Made by a program: the position numbers and the translations under genes. DNA of 64,000 nt. Origin: Flavobacterium sp. ASW18X (lineage in GTDB: Bacteria > Bacteroidota > Bacteroidia > Flavobacteriales > Flavobacteriaceae). The notes beneath the pieces are model-generated. The model had not been told where the DNA came from. It did not search any database and was given only the letters and a program-made list of their open reading frames with translations. Shown here piece after piece: positions 36,780 to 44,534 of this stretch. Each line of letters starts with the position of its first letter. The first letter of the stretch is position 1. The DNA is taken from assembly GCF_005144745.1 (NCBI RefSeq), contig NZ_SWKK01000004.1, forward strand, positions 248,001 through 312,000, in the 5' to 3' direction.

Positions 36780-37572
36780 AGCGTTTTAATTCCAGTGGAA
36801 TTCCTAGTAGGAACTCCCAGTTCAATTAAATTTTGAATGAAGATACGTATTATGTTTAATAAATATAATTAATAGTTAAACATTTTAAGTAGAGATTGTG
36901 AAATCTGAGGAATTAACGGAGTGGTGAATTTTGCTATAGAGTTGAAATAAAGCAGTTTATGAAATAATTTATAGTGCAATTAAGAAAAATGACCAAGCTA
37001 CTGGTTTTGCGGGAAAGAAAGTGAATTGTGATATAGAATGTAAAACATTATCTCTATGTCAGATAAAATGGAGGTGTGAAGCATTACAATACTCTATTGA
37101 TAAACAATAAGCAAGTGTGGTGAATAACTATAGCTCATGTTTTTCATTAAACTAAGTACTAGTCAAGGGAGCCGCACAAATCTCGCTGTCAATCTTAAAA
37201 TTTTACTAGATTTTCTAGATTGCCACGTGTACTATAATGTATCGTGTTATGTTCACTTTGCTTAGGTAAAGCAAAGACTATATAACTAGATTTCTCCTTT
37301 AAATTTTTCTTCTAAAAAGCCTATTTGTAAGAAAATGTAATACTGTTTTGCCGTAGCGACAAAGTTGCGTAGGTAAAAGTGTATGAAATGGCATTAAAAC
37401 CCCAGAAAGTCTAAGGTTTTTGTGCAATGGATTTTAACAATCAATTTCTATATTGAAGTACTCCAAACCATTGACTTACTTTCTTCTGCTTTCTCCCCCA
37501 GAAAATACCTATTAGAGGGTATATTTTAAAATTGATTTATAGTATAATTTCTTCATATTAAAATCGATAAGA
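36780..37572. other. Long gene-poor region before the accessory operon
   Basis: This AT-rich 793-bp stretch has no open frame I can support on either strand. It includes a short hairpin at 37256-37276 (CTTTGCTT, AGGT loop, AAGCAAAG). No direct repeat shared with the downstream flank, and no transposase or integrase remnant, is visible. It may be decayed DNA next to the accessory operon. Confidence 0.5.
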
Positions 37573-38448
37573 ATGAAAAAAGTAGTAACAATTATTATTT
37601 GCCTCCCAATATTGGCTTTTTGTCAAGAAAAATCAGAAAAGGAAGCAAAAAGTGTAGCAATTGACTTGGGTGACACAAAATCTTGTAACTATTTCAAAAG
37701 TGAAAACTTAAACAAAAAAGATAAGCAACCCAACAGAGCATTTTTTGATTATGTGTATACTGTAACAGCTGAAGTTGGGGCATTCACAATAATTGGAAAA
37801 GGTCCGGAACTGGGACATACTAAAGAACTTGATGTTATTTTGAACAAGGAAGGTTTTGGAACAGATAAATTATACAAACTAAGAGTTATTTGGGAGGATT
37901 GTGATGGATTAATTGATTCGAGGAATTCATTCAAAGTTAAAACTTCAAATAATGTTTTCGTCAATCTCAAAAACAACGGGAGAACTTATAACCCATTGAA
38001 TTCGATTTCATTGATAACTGTACCTTTTAAGATAAGACCTAAGGTAAATGATGATATTTTGGGAAGGTCGACTTCGGGGTTAAACAATGTTGGGTTGAAT
38101 TTTGATTTAGGTTACCTACAACGCGAAAAATACTTCTTTAACGGTAAAAAATCCACAAAAAGGGCGAGTTGGGGATTACTTATTTCTCCATCGGTTGAAA
38201 CCATCAAGTTTGATGAGTCAAACGAAAATGAAACGGATTTAGAAGATGGAGAGGAAAGTAATCAGTTTTTTATTTCTGGAGGTCTGACCTTGAATTATAT
38301 CTACAATGGAATAAGCTTTACTCTAATTCCAATTGGGGTGGATATTGCTACAAGCAGTATTGGAAGGGCATGGGACTTCAATGGAAAACCTTGGTTTGGC
38401 TTCGGGATTGGATTGGAACCTAAGTTTCTTCAGCCCAAGGTAAAATAA
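37573..38448 (+). CDS. Hypothetical secreted protein
   Basis: The protein has 291 residues with a signal peptide (MKKVVTIIICLPILAFC, which could also be a lipobox ending in Cys17). The mature part is beta-rich and ends in strands resembling an outer-membrane or surface domain (GISFTLIPIGVDIATSSIGRAW, PWFGFGIGLEPKF). I do not recognise a family. It lies 107 bases upstream of the WYL gene. It is secreted whereas the WYL operon products are cytoplasmic, so I treat it as a separate unit. Confidence 0.65.
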   Translation: MKKVVTIIICLPILAFCQEKSEKEAKSVAIDLGDTKSCNYFKSENLNKKDKQPNRAFFDYVYTVTAEVGAFTIIGKGPELGHTKELDVILNKEGFGTDKLYKLRVIWEDCDGLIDSRNSFKVKTSNNVFVNLKNNGRTYNPLNSISLITVPFKIRPKVNDDILGRSTSGLNNVGLNFDLGYLQREKYFFNGKKSTKRASWGLLISPSVETIKFDESNENETDLEDGEESNQFFISGGLTLNYIYNGISFTLIPIGVDIATSSIGRAWDFNGKPWFGFGIGLEPKFLQPKVK

Positions 38449-38555
38449 TCTAAAAATTAGGATAATTAAAGGTCGAGAATAACTCTTTTGAGGTTGATTA
38501 GTTCCTCATATAATGCTATTAATAAATTACTCAACAATAATTAAAATATAGAAAT

Positions 38556-38846
38556 ATGGAAAATCAAATATGCGATGCTATAGGCTCTCAAAACATCATT
38601 GAATTCGAATATGAAGGGGAACTAAGAGTGGTAGAACCTCATTGTTTTGGAATTACTACAGCTGGTAACTTAGCTTTGAGGGCATATCAAATTGATGGCT
38701 ATAGTAGTTCTGGTAAATTAGGTTGGAAACTCTACAATTTAGCTAAAGTCGAAAACCTCTCCGTTCTTAATGATACTTTCGAAGAAGAACGAAGTGGATA
38801 TAACCCTGACGATAGTGCAATGGTTGAAATCATCTGTGCTTTATGA
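38556..38846 (+). CDS. Stand-alone WYL-domain protein
   Basis: This 96-residue protein is nearly all WYL-like domain. It reads AIGSQNIIEFEYEGELRVVEPHCFGITTAG, then LALRAYQIDGYSSSGKLGWKLYNLAKVENL, ending RSGYNPDDSAMVEIICAL. WYL domains bind nucleotides or nucleic-acid ends and are common regulators of anti-phage systems and RNA/DNA effectors; most are fused to a helix-turn-helix, which is missing here. Its stop codon overlaps the start of the AAA ATPase (ATGA at 38843-38846), so translation is coupled. It is the first gene of the three-gene operon. Confidence 0.8.
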   Translation: MENQICDAIGSQNIIEFEYEGELRVVEPHCFGITTAGNLALRAYQIDGYSSSGKLGWKLYNLAKVENLSVLNDTFEEERSGYNPDDSAMVEIICAL

Positions 38847-41170
38847 TTAAAAAACTTAATTCACTTAAGGAGTTTGGAATCTTTAGAAATTTTGTCGAAA
38901 CAACTGAATTACAAGAATTTAAAAAATATAATTTATTCTATGGGTGGAATGGCTCTGGAAAATCCACTTTTGCAAAATTATTTGATTGTGTAAATACTAA
39001 AAAGATAGACGCAGACTTCCAAAACTGCTCCTTCAAGATTTTACTAAACAATGGTGTCCAAGTTGACAACAAAAATGTTTCTAAGATTGAAACTGGACTT
39101 AAATTATCTGTTTTCAACAATCGATTTGTAAGGGAAAATATTGATTGGGATAACATAACTAAGAGACTACTTTATATTTCAAAAGAGAAGGTAGAGGAGA
39201 AAAAAAAGCTTCTAGAATTAAAGGAAGAACATAGGACTTTAGAGATATCAAAAAACATTATTGAAAATAAAGTATTTAAGATTCAAAATGATTGTGATAA
39301 CTTCCTTACAGTTGGAGCTAAAGAAGTAAAAACTCAGTTTGAGGTCCTAAGCACAGATGACAATTATTATTTGAATTACGATAAAAGAAAACTCAAACGA
39401 ATTATTGACAACAACGAGAATCAAATTAAAAAAGTCAAACTTATTGCGAAATCTAAGGAGATTAATGGGCTAAAAATGACTGCTAGGTTAGAAGAGCTTG
39501 ATAAGGTTAATTATGATGAGTCAAAACAACTCCAAATCGAACAAATAAAAAAACTAGAAGATGAAATCAACTCTATCTTAAAGAAAAGTATTGCATTTGC
39601 TGGAATTACAAGTCTTAAAAACAATCCCAAGGTCGGTTCTTGGGTGGAAGAGGGTATAGAAATCCATAGGAACTCCAAAAAATGTAAGTTTTGTAAAAAT
39701 ACAATCGAACAAACCAGAATTGATGAATTAAATGCTCATTTTAATACTGACTTTAAATTACTTAAAGAAGAAGTAAAAGTGTTAATCACTAAAGTGGAGG
39801 AATATCAGGATAAAATTAGTAATTCATTACCTGGCGATTTTGAGTTATTTCAATTCTTAAAAAGTGACTACAATAAGCAAATCTCAAATTTACAGAGACT
39901 AATTAAAGAGTTGATAAAATCTTTCTCAAAGGTTAATGGCTTACTAGGTGAAAAATTAGACAATCCCTTTTTAACGAATTTTCAGGAAGTTAGCATTGAT
40001 AATAAGCTAGTGGAAGGCTTTAATTCTGTATTAAATTCAATTACAAAAATCATTCAAGCTCACAATACAACATCAGATGATTTTGAAAACTATGTTAAGT
40101 CTGCTAAGAAAAAACTTGAGATGTCAATTGCGCAGAGCGAAGTAAAAAAATTCAAATATTTCAGTAAGCTCCGTGAAAAAAAGAGTGAAGAAAAAAAAAT
40201 AATACCATTAGAAAAGAAAATATCACTTCTAGAAAAAAAAATTGAGATTCTGGATGCATCTTTAAGTGATGAGATATTAGGGGCAGAGGAGTTCAATAAC
40301 AAATTACACAGGTTCTTAAATCATAGCGACTTAAGCATAAAATACAATGAATCCAAAAAAGGATACGAAATCATTAGAAAAATTGGAAGGAAAAAAGAAA
40401 GGGGAAATAATTTAAGTGAAGGTGAAAAAACAGCTATTTCCTTTATTTACTTTTTGACAAAATTATTAGAAAACGAGGATGAATTGAAAGAGACTATTGT
40501 AATAATTGACGACCCAATTTCAAGTTTCGATTCAAATCATTTATTTAATTCCTATTCTTTCATTAAAAACATATGTAATGATACCAAACAACTCTTTGTC
40601 CTAACACATAATTTTACTTTCTATAGGCTAGTAAGAGATTGGATGTTGGGAAAAAAGAAATGGAGAACCAAAACGGATGGAAGTAAATATGTAGAAAAAA
40701 AATATGCAGTTTTCAATATAACAAGCAGTTATTCTGGCAATTTAAGAGAATCTATTATTCAAAATGCAGATAACGCACTATTGGATTATAGCACAGAGTA
40801 TCATTATTTGTTCTTAAGGTTGAAAGGTTTTATTTCTAAGCCTAAGCTATCAATTGAAGAGTGTTTCTCAGTAGCAAATATGTCAAGAAAATTGCTTGAA
40901 ATATTCTTAAATTTTAAGTTTCCGAGAAAAAGAAATGACTTTGCTCAACTATTTAATCATGCTCTTCCCAATAAATCCGATTTAATTATGAGAGAAAAGG
41001 TATATCGTTTCATAAATAAATACTCGCACAGTGATCACATAGAAGCTTTTGACAATTCAATTGATAATATTTTAAGTGAAAGTGACAATATTGCAAAAGA
41101 TGTTTTAAAAATCATCAAAAAGCTAGATAAAAAACATTACGAGGAATTAATCGAAATAGGTAATGAGTAA
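38843..41170 (+). CDS. AAA_13/RloC-like ATPase with CxxC hook
   Basis: The protein has 775 residues. Walker A is GWNGSGKST (34-42). A long helical region runs from about 115 to 480, broken by a CKFC pair at 281-284 in the context SKKCKFCKNTI, as in a zinc hook. The ABC-type signature LSEGEKTA is at 524-531, Walker B TIVIIDDPISS at 551-561, and the switch His VLTHN at 586-590. This is the SMC/Rad50-like layout of AAA_13 and RloC. The last 100 residues have RKLLE (Arg682, Glu686) and YSH (His729), a pattern like the proposed anticodon-nuclease residues of PrrC/RloC. It overlaps the nuclease-like gene that follows by 8 bases. Confidence 0.85.
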   Translation: MIKKLNSLKEFGIFRNFVETTELQEFKKYNLFYGWNGSGKSTFAKLFDCVNTKKIDADFQNCSFKILLNNGVQVDNKNVSKIETGLKLSVFNNRFVRENIDWDNITKRLLYISKEKVEEKKKLLELKEEHRTLEISKNIIENKVFKIQNDCDNFLTVGAKEVKTQFEVLSTDDNYYLNYDKRKLKRIIDNNENQIKKVKLIAKSKEINGLKMTARLEELDKVNYDESKQLQIEQIKKLEDEINSILKKSIAFAGITSLKNNPKVGSWVEEGIEIHRNSKKCKFCKNTIEQTRIDELNAHFNTDFKLLKEEVKVLITKVEEYQDKISNSLPGDFELFQFLKSDYNKQISNLQRLIKELIKSFSKVNGLLGEKLDNPFLTNFQEVSIDNKLVEGFNSVLNSITKIIQAHNTTSDDFENYVKSAKKKLEMSIAQSEVKKFKYFSKLREKKSEEKKIIPLEKKISLLEKKIEILDASLSDEILGAEEFNNKLHRFLNHSDLSIKYNESKKGYEIIRKIGRKKERGNNLSEGEKTAISFIYFLTKLLENEDELKETIVIIDDPISSFDSNHLFNSYSFIKNICNDTKQLFVLTHNFTFYRLVRDWMLGKKKWRTKTDGSKYVEKKYAVFNITSSYSGNLRESIIQNADNALLDYSTEYHYLFLRLKGFISKPKLSIEECFSVANMSRKLLEIFLNFKFPRKRNDFAQLFNHALPNKSDLIMREKVYRFINKYSHSDHIEAFDNSIDNILSESDNIAKDVLKIIKKLDKKHYEELIEIGNE

Positions 41171-42194
41171 AATAAAGTTAGACCAAAAGCTTAATAGAGT
41201 AGAGGTAGAACAATTTGAGATAGGCAACGAAATAGTTTTCAATTACTTCAACAACTTACCTTCCAATGAGAGAGAGGACAAACTATTTAGGGCCTTATAC
41301 ATTGGCGTTTTAGCTCTAATGGAAGATAGGATTTCAGCCTTTCTTTCCAAAACAAGCAATGAACTTGGAACTGAACTCGAAAGTCTGAAATTGATTTTCG
41401 ATATGAAAAAGGAACTGTTCTACAAAACAACAATAAAAGGATCTCTAGCTGAGGATGACATAGCAGAGTATCTGAATGAGTACTTCAAGGAGAAAAAAAT
41501 GAAAGATATCGCCTTACTAACCGGTAATGAAACCGGCATTCTTCCAAGAAATAAAACAGGTGATATAATTTGTAAGATAAATGGAGATGCTAACTTGAAA
41601 GTTTCAATCGAATGCAAATTTGATAAAAGCATAAGACTAGGTGAAATTGATAAGAAAGATATATTCACGCGTAAAACGGATACTGCTTGGAGTCAATTAA
41701 TAGAGTCGGACGCAAATAGAAACTCGAAGGTGAGTATTATCGTTTTTGATATCTCTTTAGTGGATAATAGTATTCTTAGGGCAGTTGAAAATGTAGGTTT
41801 TATTGAATCAATTGGATTCATAGCAATTATTGATTCACAAAGAGGAGATTATACCAATTTAGCGACAGCGTATATGCTTGCAAGGGACATAGCCATCAAC
41901 GCAAAAAAGATTGAACTGGACAAGGGTATTTTAATGATTTTAATAAACAGAATTATTAAAGATATCAATGAGGTAAAAAAAATTAAGGACTTAGTAGAAA
42001 GCAACATTGAAAACAATAAAGCGATTCTAAAGCAATTGGAAAAGAGTATTCTAATACTGAAATTCAATCAACAGTATTTGACAAAGTTTTTAAATGACGG
42101 TATTCTTAGCAAAAAGGATTTGCTTGATTTTTATATGGGTGAAGACATAAAAGATAGATTCAAGTTGATTGAAAAAGAAATCAATGAATTATAA
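41163..42194 (+). CDS. PD-(D/E)XK nuclease-like protein
   Basis: The protein has 343 residues. A central nuclease-type core is visible: TGDIICKI (Asp134), then SIECKF (Glu150, Lys152), then a Gln in AWSQLIES (178), with an acidic helix near residues 97-103 upstream. This is the restriction-endonuclease fold pattern. Residues about 245-300 are predicted coiled coil, then a short helical tail. No methylase or specificity subunit lies nearby. It overlaps the ATPase gene by 8 bases and is the third and last gene of the operon. It is the likely DNA-cutting or RNA-cutting effector, but this is inferred from motif only. Confidence 0.75.
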   Translation: MSKIKLDQKLNRVEVEQFEIGNEIVFNYFNNLPSNEREDKLFRALYIGVLALMEDRISAFLSKTSNELGTELESLKLIFDMKKELFYKTTIKGSLAEDDIAEYLNEYFKEKKMKDIALLTGNETGILPRNKTGDIICKINGDANLKVSIECKFDKSIRLGEIDKKDIFTRKTDTAWSQLIESDANRNSKVSIIVFDISLVDNSILRAVENVGFIESIGFIAIIDSQRGDYTNLATAYMLARDIAINAKKIELDKGILMILINRIIKDINEVKKIKDLVESNIENNKAILKQLEKSILILKFNQQYLTKFLNDGILSKKDLLDFYMGEDIKDRFKLIEKEINEL

Positions 42195-42202
42195 AGTGAG
42201 GT

Positions 42203-42342
42203 AAGAAGAAAATGCGGGCCGGCCTGGGAGTGAATTTGTGGCTAGCACAAAGAGCGATTGCCCTCGGCTTTGTGTTGGGGTGTGAAACACCCGTGGCGTA
42301 GCCACAAGACACAAAGGGAGCGCGGAAGCATATTTTCTTCTT
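42203..42342. repeat. Structured GC-rich element after the operon
   Basis: This 140-bp segment is far richer in G+C than its surroundings. The ends AAGAAGAAAATGC (42203-42215) and GCATATTTTCTTCTT (42328-42342) pair with a 2-base bulge. An inner stem TTGTGGCTA/TAGCCACAA joins 42236-42244 to 42299-42307. Inside it sit two hairpins: CACAAAG/CTTTGTG and GGGTGT-GAA-ACACCC. Together they form a three-way-junction shape. It may be a dispersed genomic repeat or a structured RNA; only one copy is in this window. Confidence 0.6.
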
Positions 42343-42406
42343 GATTTTTTGTTTCTTTTTTATCAAGAAAAAAGAATAGAAAGAACCACTAGAGGTTTCA
42401 ATGCTA

Positions 42407-42416
42407 TTTGACATAA
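42407..42416 (+). repeat. TTTGACATAA repeat, copy 1
   Basis: TTTGACATAA followed at 4 bases by ATAG. It is one of three exact copies plus a one-base variant (TGTGACATAA, 42868-42877) within 470 bp. Confidence 0.5.
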
Positions 42417-42687
42417 TGTTATAGGTGCTCTCAAAAGAAGGCTAAATTAGGGGAGTATGTGAGCAAGTGCTAAGAATTTTGCTCAAGGAGAAAATTTTAG
42501 CTTTTGCGTAAACTTGACTAAAAACTCGTGAAAATTTAATTCTAAAGAGCTTCATAAAAAACTAAAATTTGAAAGGAATTAAGAAAGCTTTGCTTTTTTG
42601 GCGTTGGCAAGCGATGGATAATTGAGTTAAAAAGAAAATGCTCAGCATTTTGCTTTTTTAAAACAATCGAGCGGTTGGTAGCGGCAA

Positions 42688-42697
42688 TTTGACATAA
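42688..42697 (+). repeat. TTTGACATAA repeat, copy 2
   Basis: TTTGACATAA, then CGGCA, then AATTATAG. Copy 3 also carries AATTATAG shortly after the core. Confidence 0.5.
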
Positions 42698-42804
42698 CGG
42701 CAAATTATAGATACAAATCTTTGCCCGTGCGCAGCACACCGCTTAAAAAGGTTTCTTGTATAGCGCAAACGAAAGTTTTAAGGCTTGTGGATTTCTCCGC
42801 GATA

Positions 42805-42814
42805 TTTGACATAA
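42805..42814 (+). repeat. TTTGACATAA repeat, copy 3
   Basis: TTTGACATAA, then TAG, then AATTATAG. The shared follow-up with copy 2 extends the repeat unit beyond the 10-bp core. Confidence 0.5.
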
Positions 42815-42857
42815 TAGAATTATAGCTTACGAATGCGGCAAGGAAATAACCTTACTT

Positions 42858-42951
42858 GTAAAACTGCTGTGACATAATTGTTGACGATATGAGCCTAAAG
42901 GCAGTCATATCTACAATTATATCAAATACGGTGGTATTGGCGCAGTTTTAC
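42858..42951. repeat. Long bulged hairpin
   Basis: Three nested paired blocks are present: GTAAAACTGC (42858-42867) with GCAGTTTTAC (42942-42951), TGACATAATTGT (42870-42881) with ACAATTATATCA (42913-42924; 11 of 12), and GATATGA (42886-42892) with TCATATC (42905-42911). The loop is 12 bases. The left middle arm contains the variant GACATAA repeat. Confidence 0.55.
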
Positions 42952-43011
42952 CCATATAAGCATTTGTACTATAATTTATATTATGTAAAATAGAAGTTTT
43001 TAGGAATAGCC

Positions 43012-44115
43012 CTATTCCTTGTTTTGTTCTTCTACAGCGTATAATTTAATAGTTTCTTCTTTCCCTCTAAGTGCTATGGTTCCTTTTACATCAAACTTAT
43101 ATTTATGGTTGGGTTGTAGCGCTTGCTTCAATTGGTCAGATATGAGCAATTCGGTTTTCATTTCATTACACAAACTTTGTATGCGCGCTGTGGTATTGAC
43201 CACATCTCCTGTAAATACCAATTCCTTTTTCAGTGCACCTAATTCGCCCGTGGTTACTTTACCCATATGCATACCTGCTTTAAACTGCGGTACTACATCA
43301 AATTGTTCTTTGTATTTTGAAGCCTGTTTTTGTATGGCTCGCTGCAGGCTATAAAAACAAGCAATACAATCGGTATTACGGATTCCCTTTTTAACTGGCC
43401 AACTAATTACTACTTCGTCCCCAATATATTGGTATACCTCACCCCAATGTGCAATTATAGCATCTGCCATATCATTGTAATACCGTTGTAAAAAGGTAAA
43501 ATACCTAACATGTCCCAATTGTTCTGCTATGGTGGTAGACGCTTTCATATCTACAAACATAAAAATGCGCTCTTCTGTAATGGGTTTATGGTATTTACCC
43601 GTAAAAAAGTTATAAAGTACCGCAGCGCCAAGATTATCCCTTATTTCCGCGTACAGAACCGTTACTAACAAGCTAAACACCAACTGTATACTTGTACCAT
43701 ACAACGCGTTACTTTGCCAAAATTCTGCAAATCGTTGTTTTACCTGTATATCCCATAAGCTTACATTCATTTCTAATGCCGCCGCAATAGGATACAACAC
43801 AGCCATCATCATCACAAAAAAAACGTTGTAAATCAAGAATTTCCAAACAATAGTAGCAATAAAACTCTTATTTCTTAGTCTGGGGTCTACCACAACAGTT
43901 TCTAAATATCCAACCACCAACCCCACAATAAATACGGCGCTACTGGCAAAAGCAAAGGTTTCTATGTTTAAGGTAATAGCGCCCCGTTCTAGGGCCTTAT
44001 TTCCAGTGGCAAAATAATCGCTCAGCATAAATACGCTTCCCGTAAAAAACCAGATAAACCCAAAAGGTAATATCCTATTAATGGTTCTGTATCGGAATGG
44101 ATTTAGTGTTCCCAA
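43012..44115 (-). CDS. Membrane adenylate/guanylate cyclase, class III
   Basis: The protein has 367 residues. The N-terminal half has about four transmembrane helices (GFIWFFTGSVFMLSDYF, FAFASSAVFIVGLVVG, FLIYNVFFVMMMAVLYP). The catalytic domain spans about 180-360. The metal-binding Asp residues are in MFVDMKAST and YIGDEVVISW, and the transition-state Asn and Arg are in TGDVVNTTARIQ, so it looks active. Substrate preference (ATP or GTP) is not certain from sequence. No cyclic-nucleotide effector gene is adjacent. Confidence 0.9.
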   Translation of the reverse strand: MGTLNPFRYRTINRILPFGFIWFFTGSVFMLSDYFATGNKALERGAITLNIETFAFASSAVFIVGLVVGYLETVVVDPRLRNKSFIATIVWKFLIYNVFFVMMMAVLYPIAAALEMNVSLWDIQVKQRFAEFWQSNALYGTSIQLVFSLLVTVLYAEIRDNLGAAVLYNFFTGKYHKPITEERIFMFVDMKASTTIAEQLGHVRYFTFLQRYYNDMADAIIAHWGEVYQYIGDEVVISWPVKKGIRNTDCIACFYSLQRAIQKQASKYKEQFDVVPQFKAGMHMGKVTTGELGALKKELVFTGDVVNTTARIQSLCNEMKTELLISDQLKQALQPNHKYKFDVKGTIALRGKEETIKLYAVEEQNKE

Positions 44116-44273
44116 GCTTTTAAAAGTTCGTTAAAAAAGGGCATTGTTAACAGCTAAAGTGCTAATTTATAGTTACTTTTAAATGTCATCAATCAAAAAG
44201 TGCAATTGCTGTACAGTCGGCAATAACCCTAGAGTTCTTAAAGATATGGATTCTAGGGTTTTTCTTTATAGAT

Positions 44274-44304
44274 GAGATACTGAAACAAGTTCAGCATGAT
44301 GCAG
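44274..44304 (+). repeat. GAGAT-CTGAAACAAGTTCAGCAT repeat, copy 1
   Basis: GAGATACTGAAACAAG followed by TTCAGCATGATGCAG. The CTGAA/TTCAG arms form a small hairpin around ACAAG. It differs from copy 2 by one base in the core. Confidence 0.6.
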
Positions 44305-44422
44305 AATTTAATAGTGCTTTGTACTGTTCACTCTAAAAAAGATTTCTCAGTCGTAGCTTGGCTACTCATTAGCGAAATGACGACGTAAAGATGTTTTAGA
44401 GCACTTGTAACTTCAAATAAAT

Positions 44423-44450
44423 GAGATGCTGAAACAAGTTCAGCATTGCG
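44423..44450 (+). repeat. GAGAT-GCTGAAACAAGTTCAGCAT repeat, copy 2
   Basis: GAGATGCTGAAACAAG followed by TTCAGCATTGCG. The GCTGAA/TTCAGC stem is perfect. Confidence 0.6.
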
Positions 44451-44534
44451 AAAGATTACAGCGCTTGTACTTTTTAAGTAGTACTTTAAGCGCTGTACTT
44501 CGTAATTTTACTTTCTTTAAATCTCTAGATGCGT

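Larger units (their letters stand above)
42195..43011. other. Gene-poor flank downstream of the accessory operon
   Basis: This 817-bp stretch has no supportable protein gene. It holds the structured GC-rich element, the TTTGACATAA repeats and the bulged hairpin listed separately. Fragments such as GGCGTTGGCAAGCGATGG and GCGGTTGGTAGCGGC between the repeats look like partial repeats of a cassette junction, but no cassette gene is intact. Confidence 0.5.
44116..44534. other. Intergenic region with dispersed hairpin repeats
   Basis: This 419-bp region has two copies of a GAGATxCTGAAACAAGTTCAGCAT unit and a hairpin (AACCCTAGA at 44225-44233 with TCTAGGGTT at 44252-44260, then TTT). A stretch between the two copies (about 44338-44392, AGATTTCTC to GAAATGACG) resembles another common flavobacterial intergenic repeat. 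No gene of more than 30 codons is convincing. Confidence 0.5.

Noticed and set aside
37573-38448. Hypothetical secreted protein considered as the first gene of the candidate defence operon
   Set aside because: It has a signal peptide while the other products are cytoplasmic, and it is separated by 107 bases rather than overlapping.
42195-43011. Considered as an integron-type cassette array or insertion sequence
   Set aside because: No integrase, transposase or canonical attC core sequence is visible, and the repeats are short. Only the repeat observations are kept.
43002-43019. AGGAATAG-CC-CTATTCCT hairpin at the end of the cyclase gene as a terminator
   Set aside because: In the direction of the cyclase gene the hairpin is followed by A residues, not T residues.
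44183-44275. 30-codon frame with a CNCC motif (MSSIKKCNCCTVG) overlapping a hairpin
   Set aside because: It is very short, overlaps the AACCCTAGA/TCTAGGGTT hairpin, and lies in a repeat-rich gap. Chance is the simpler explanation.
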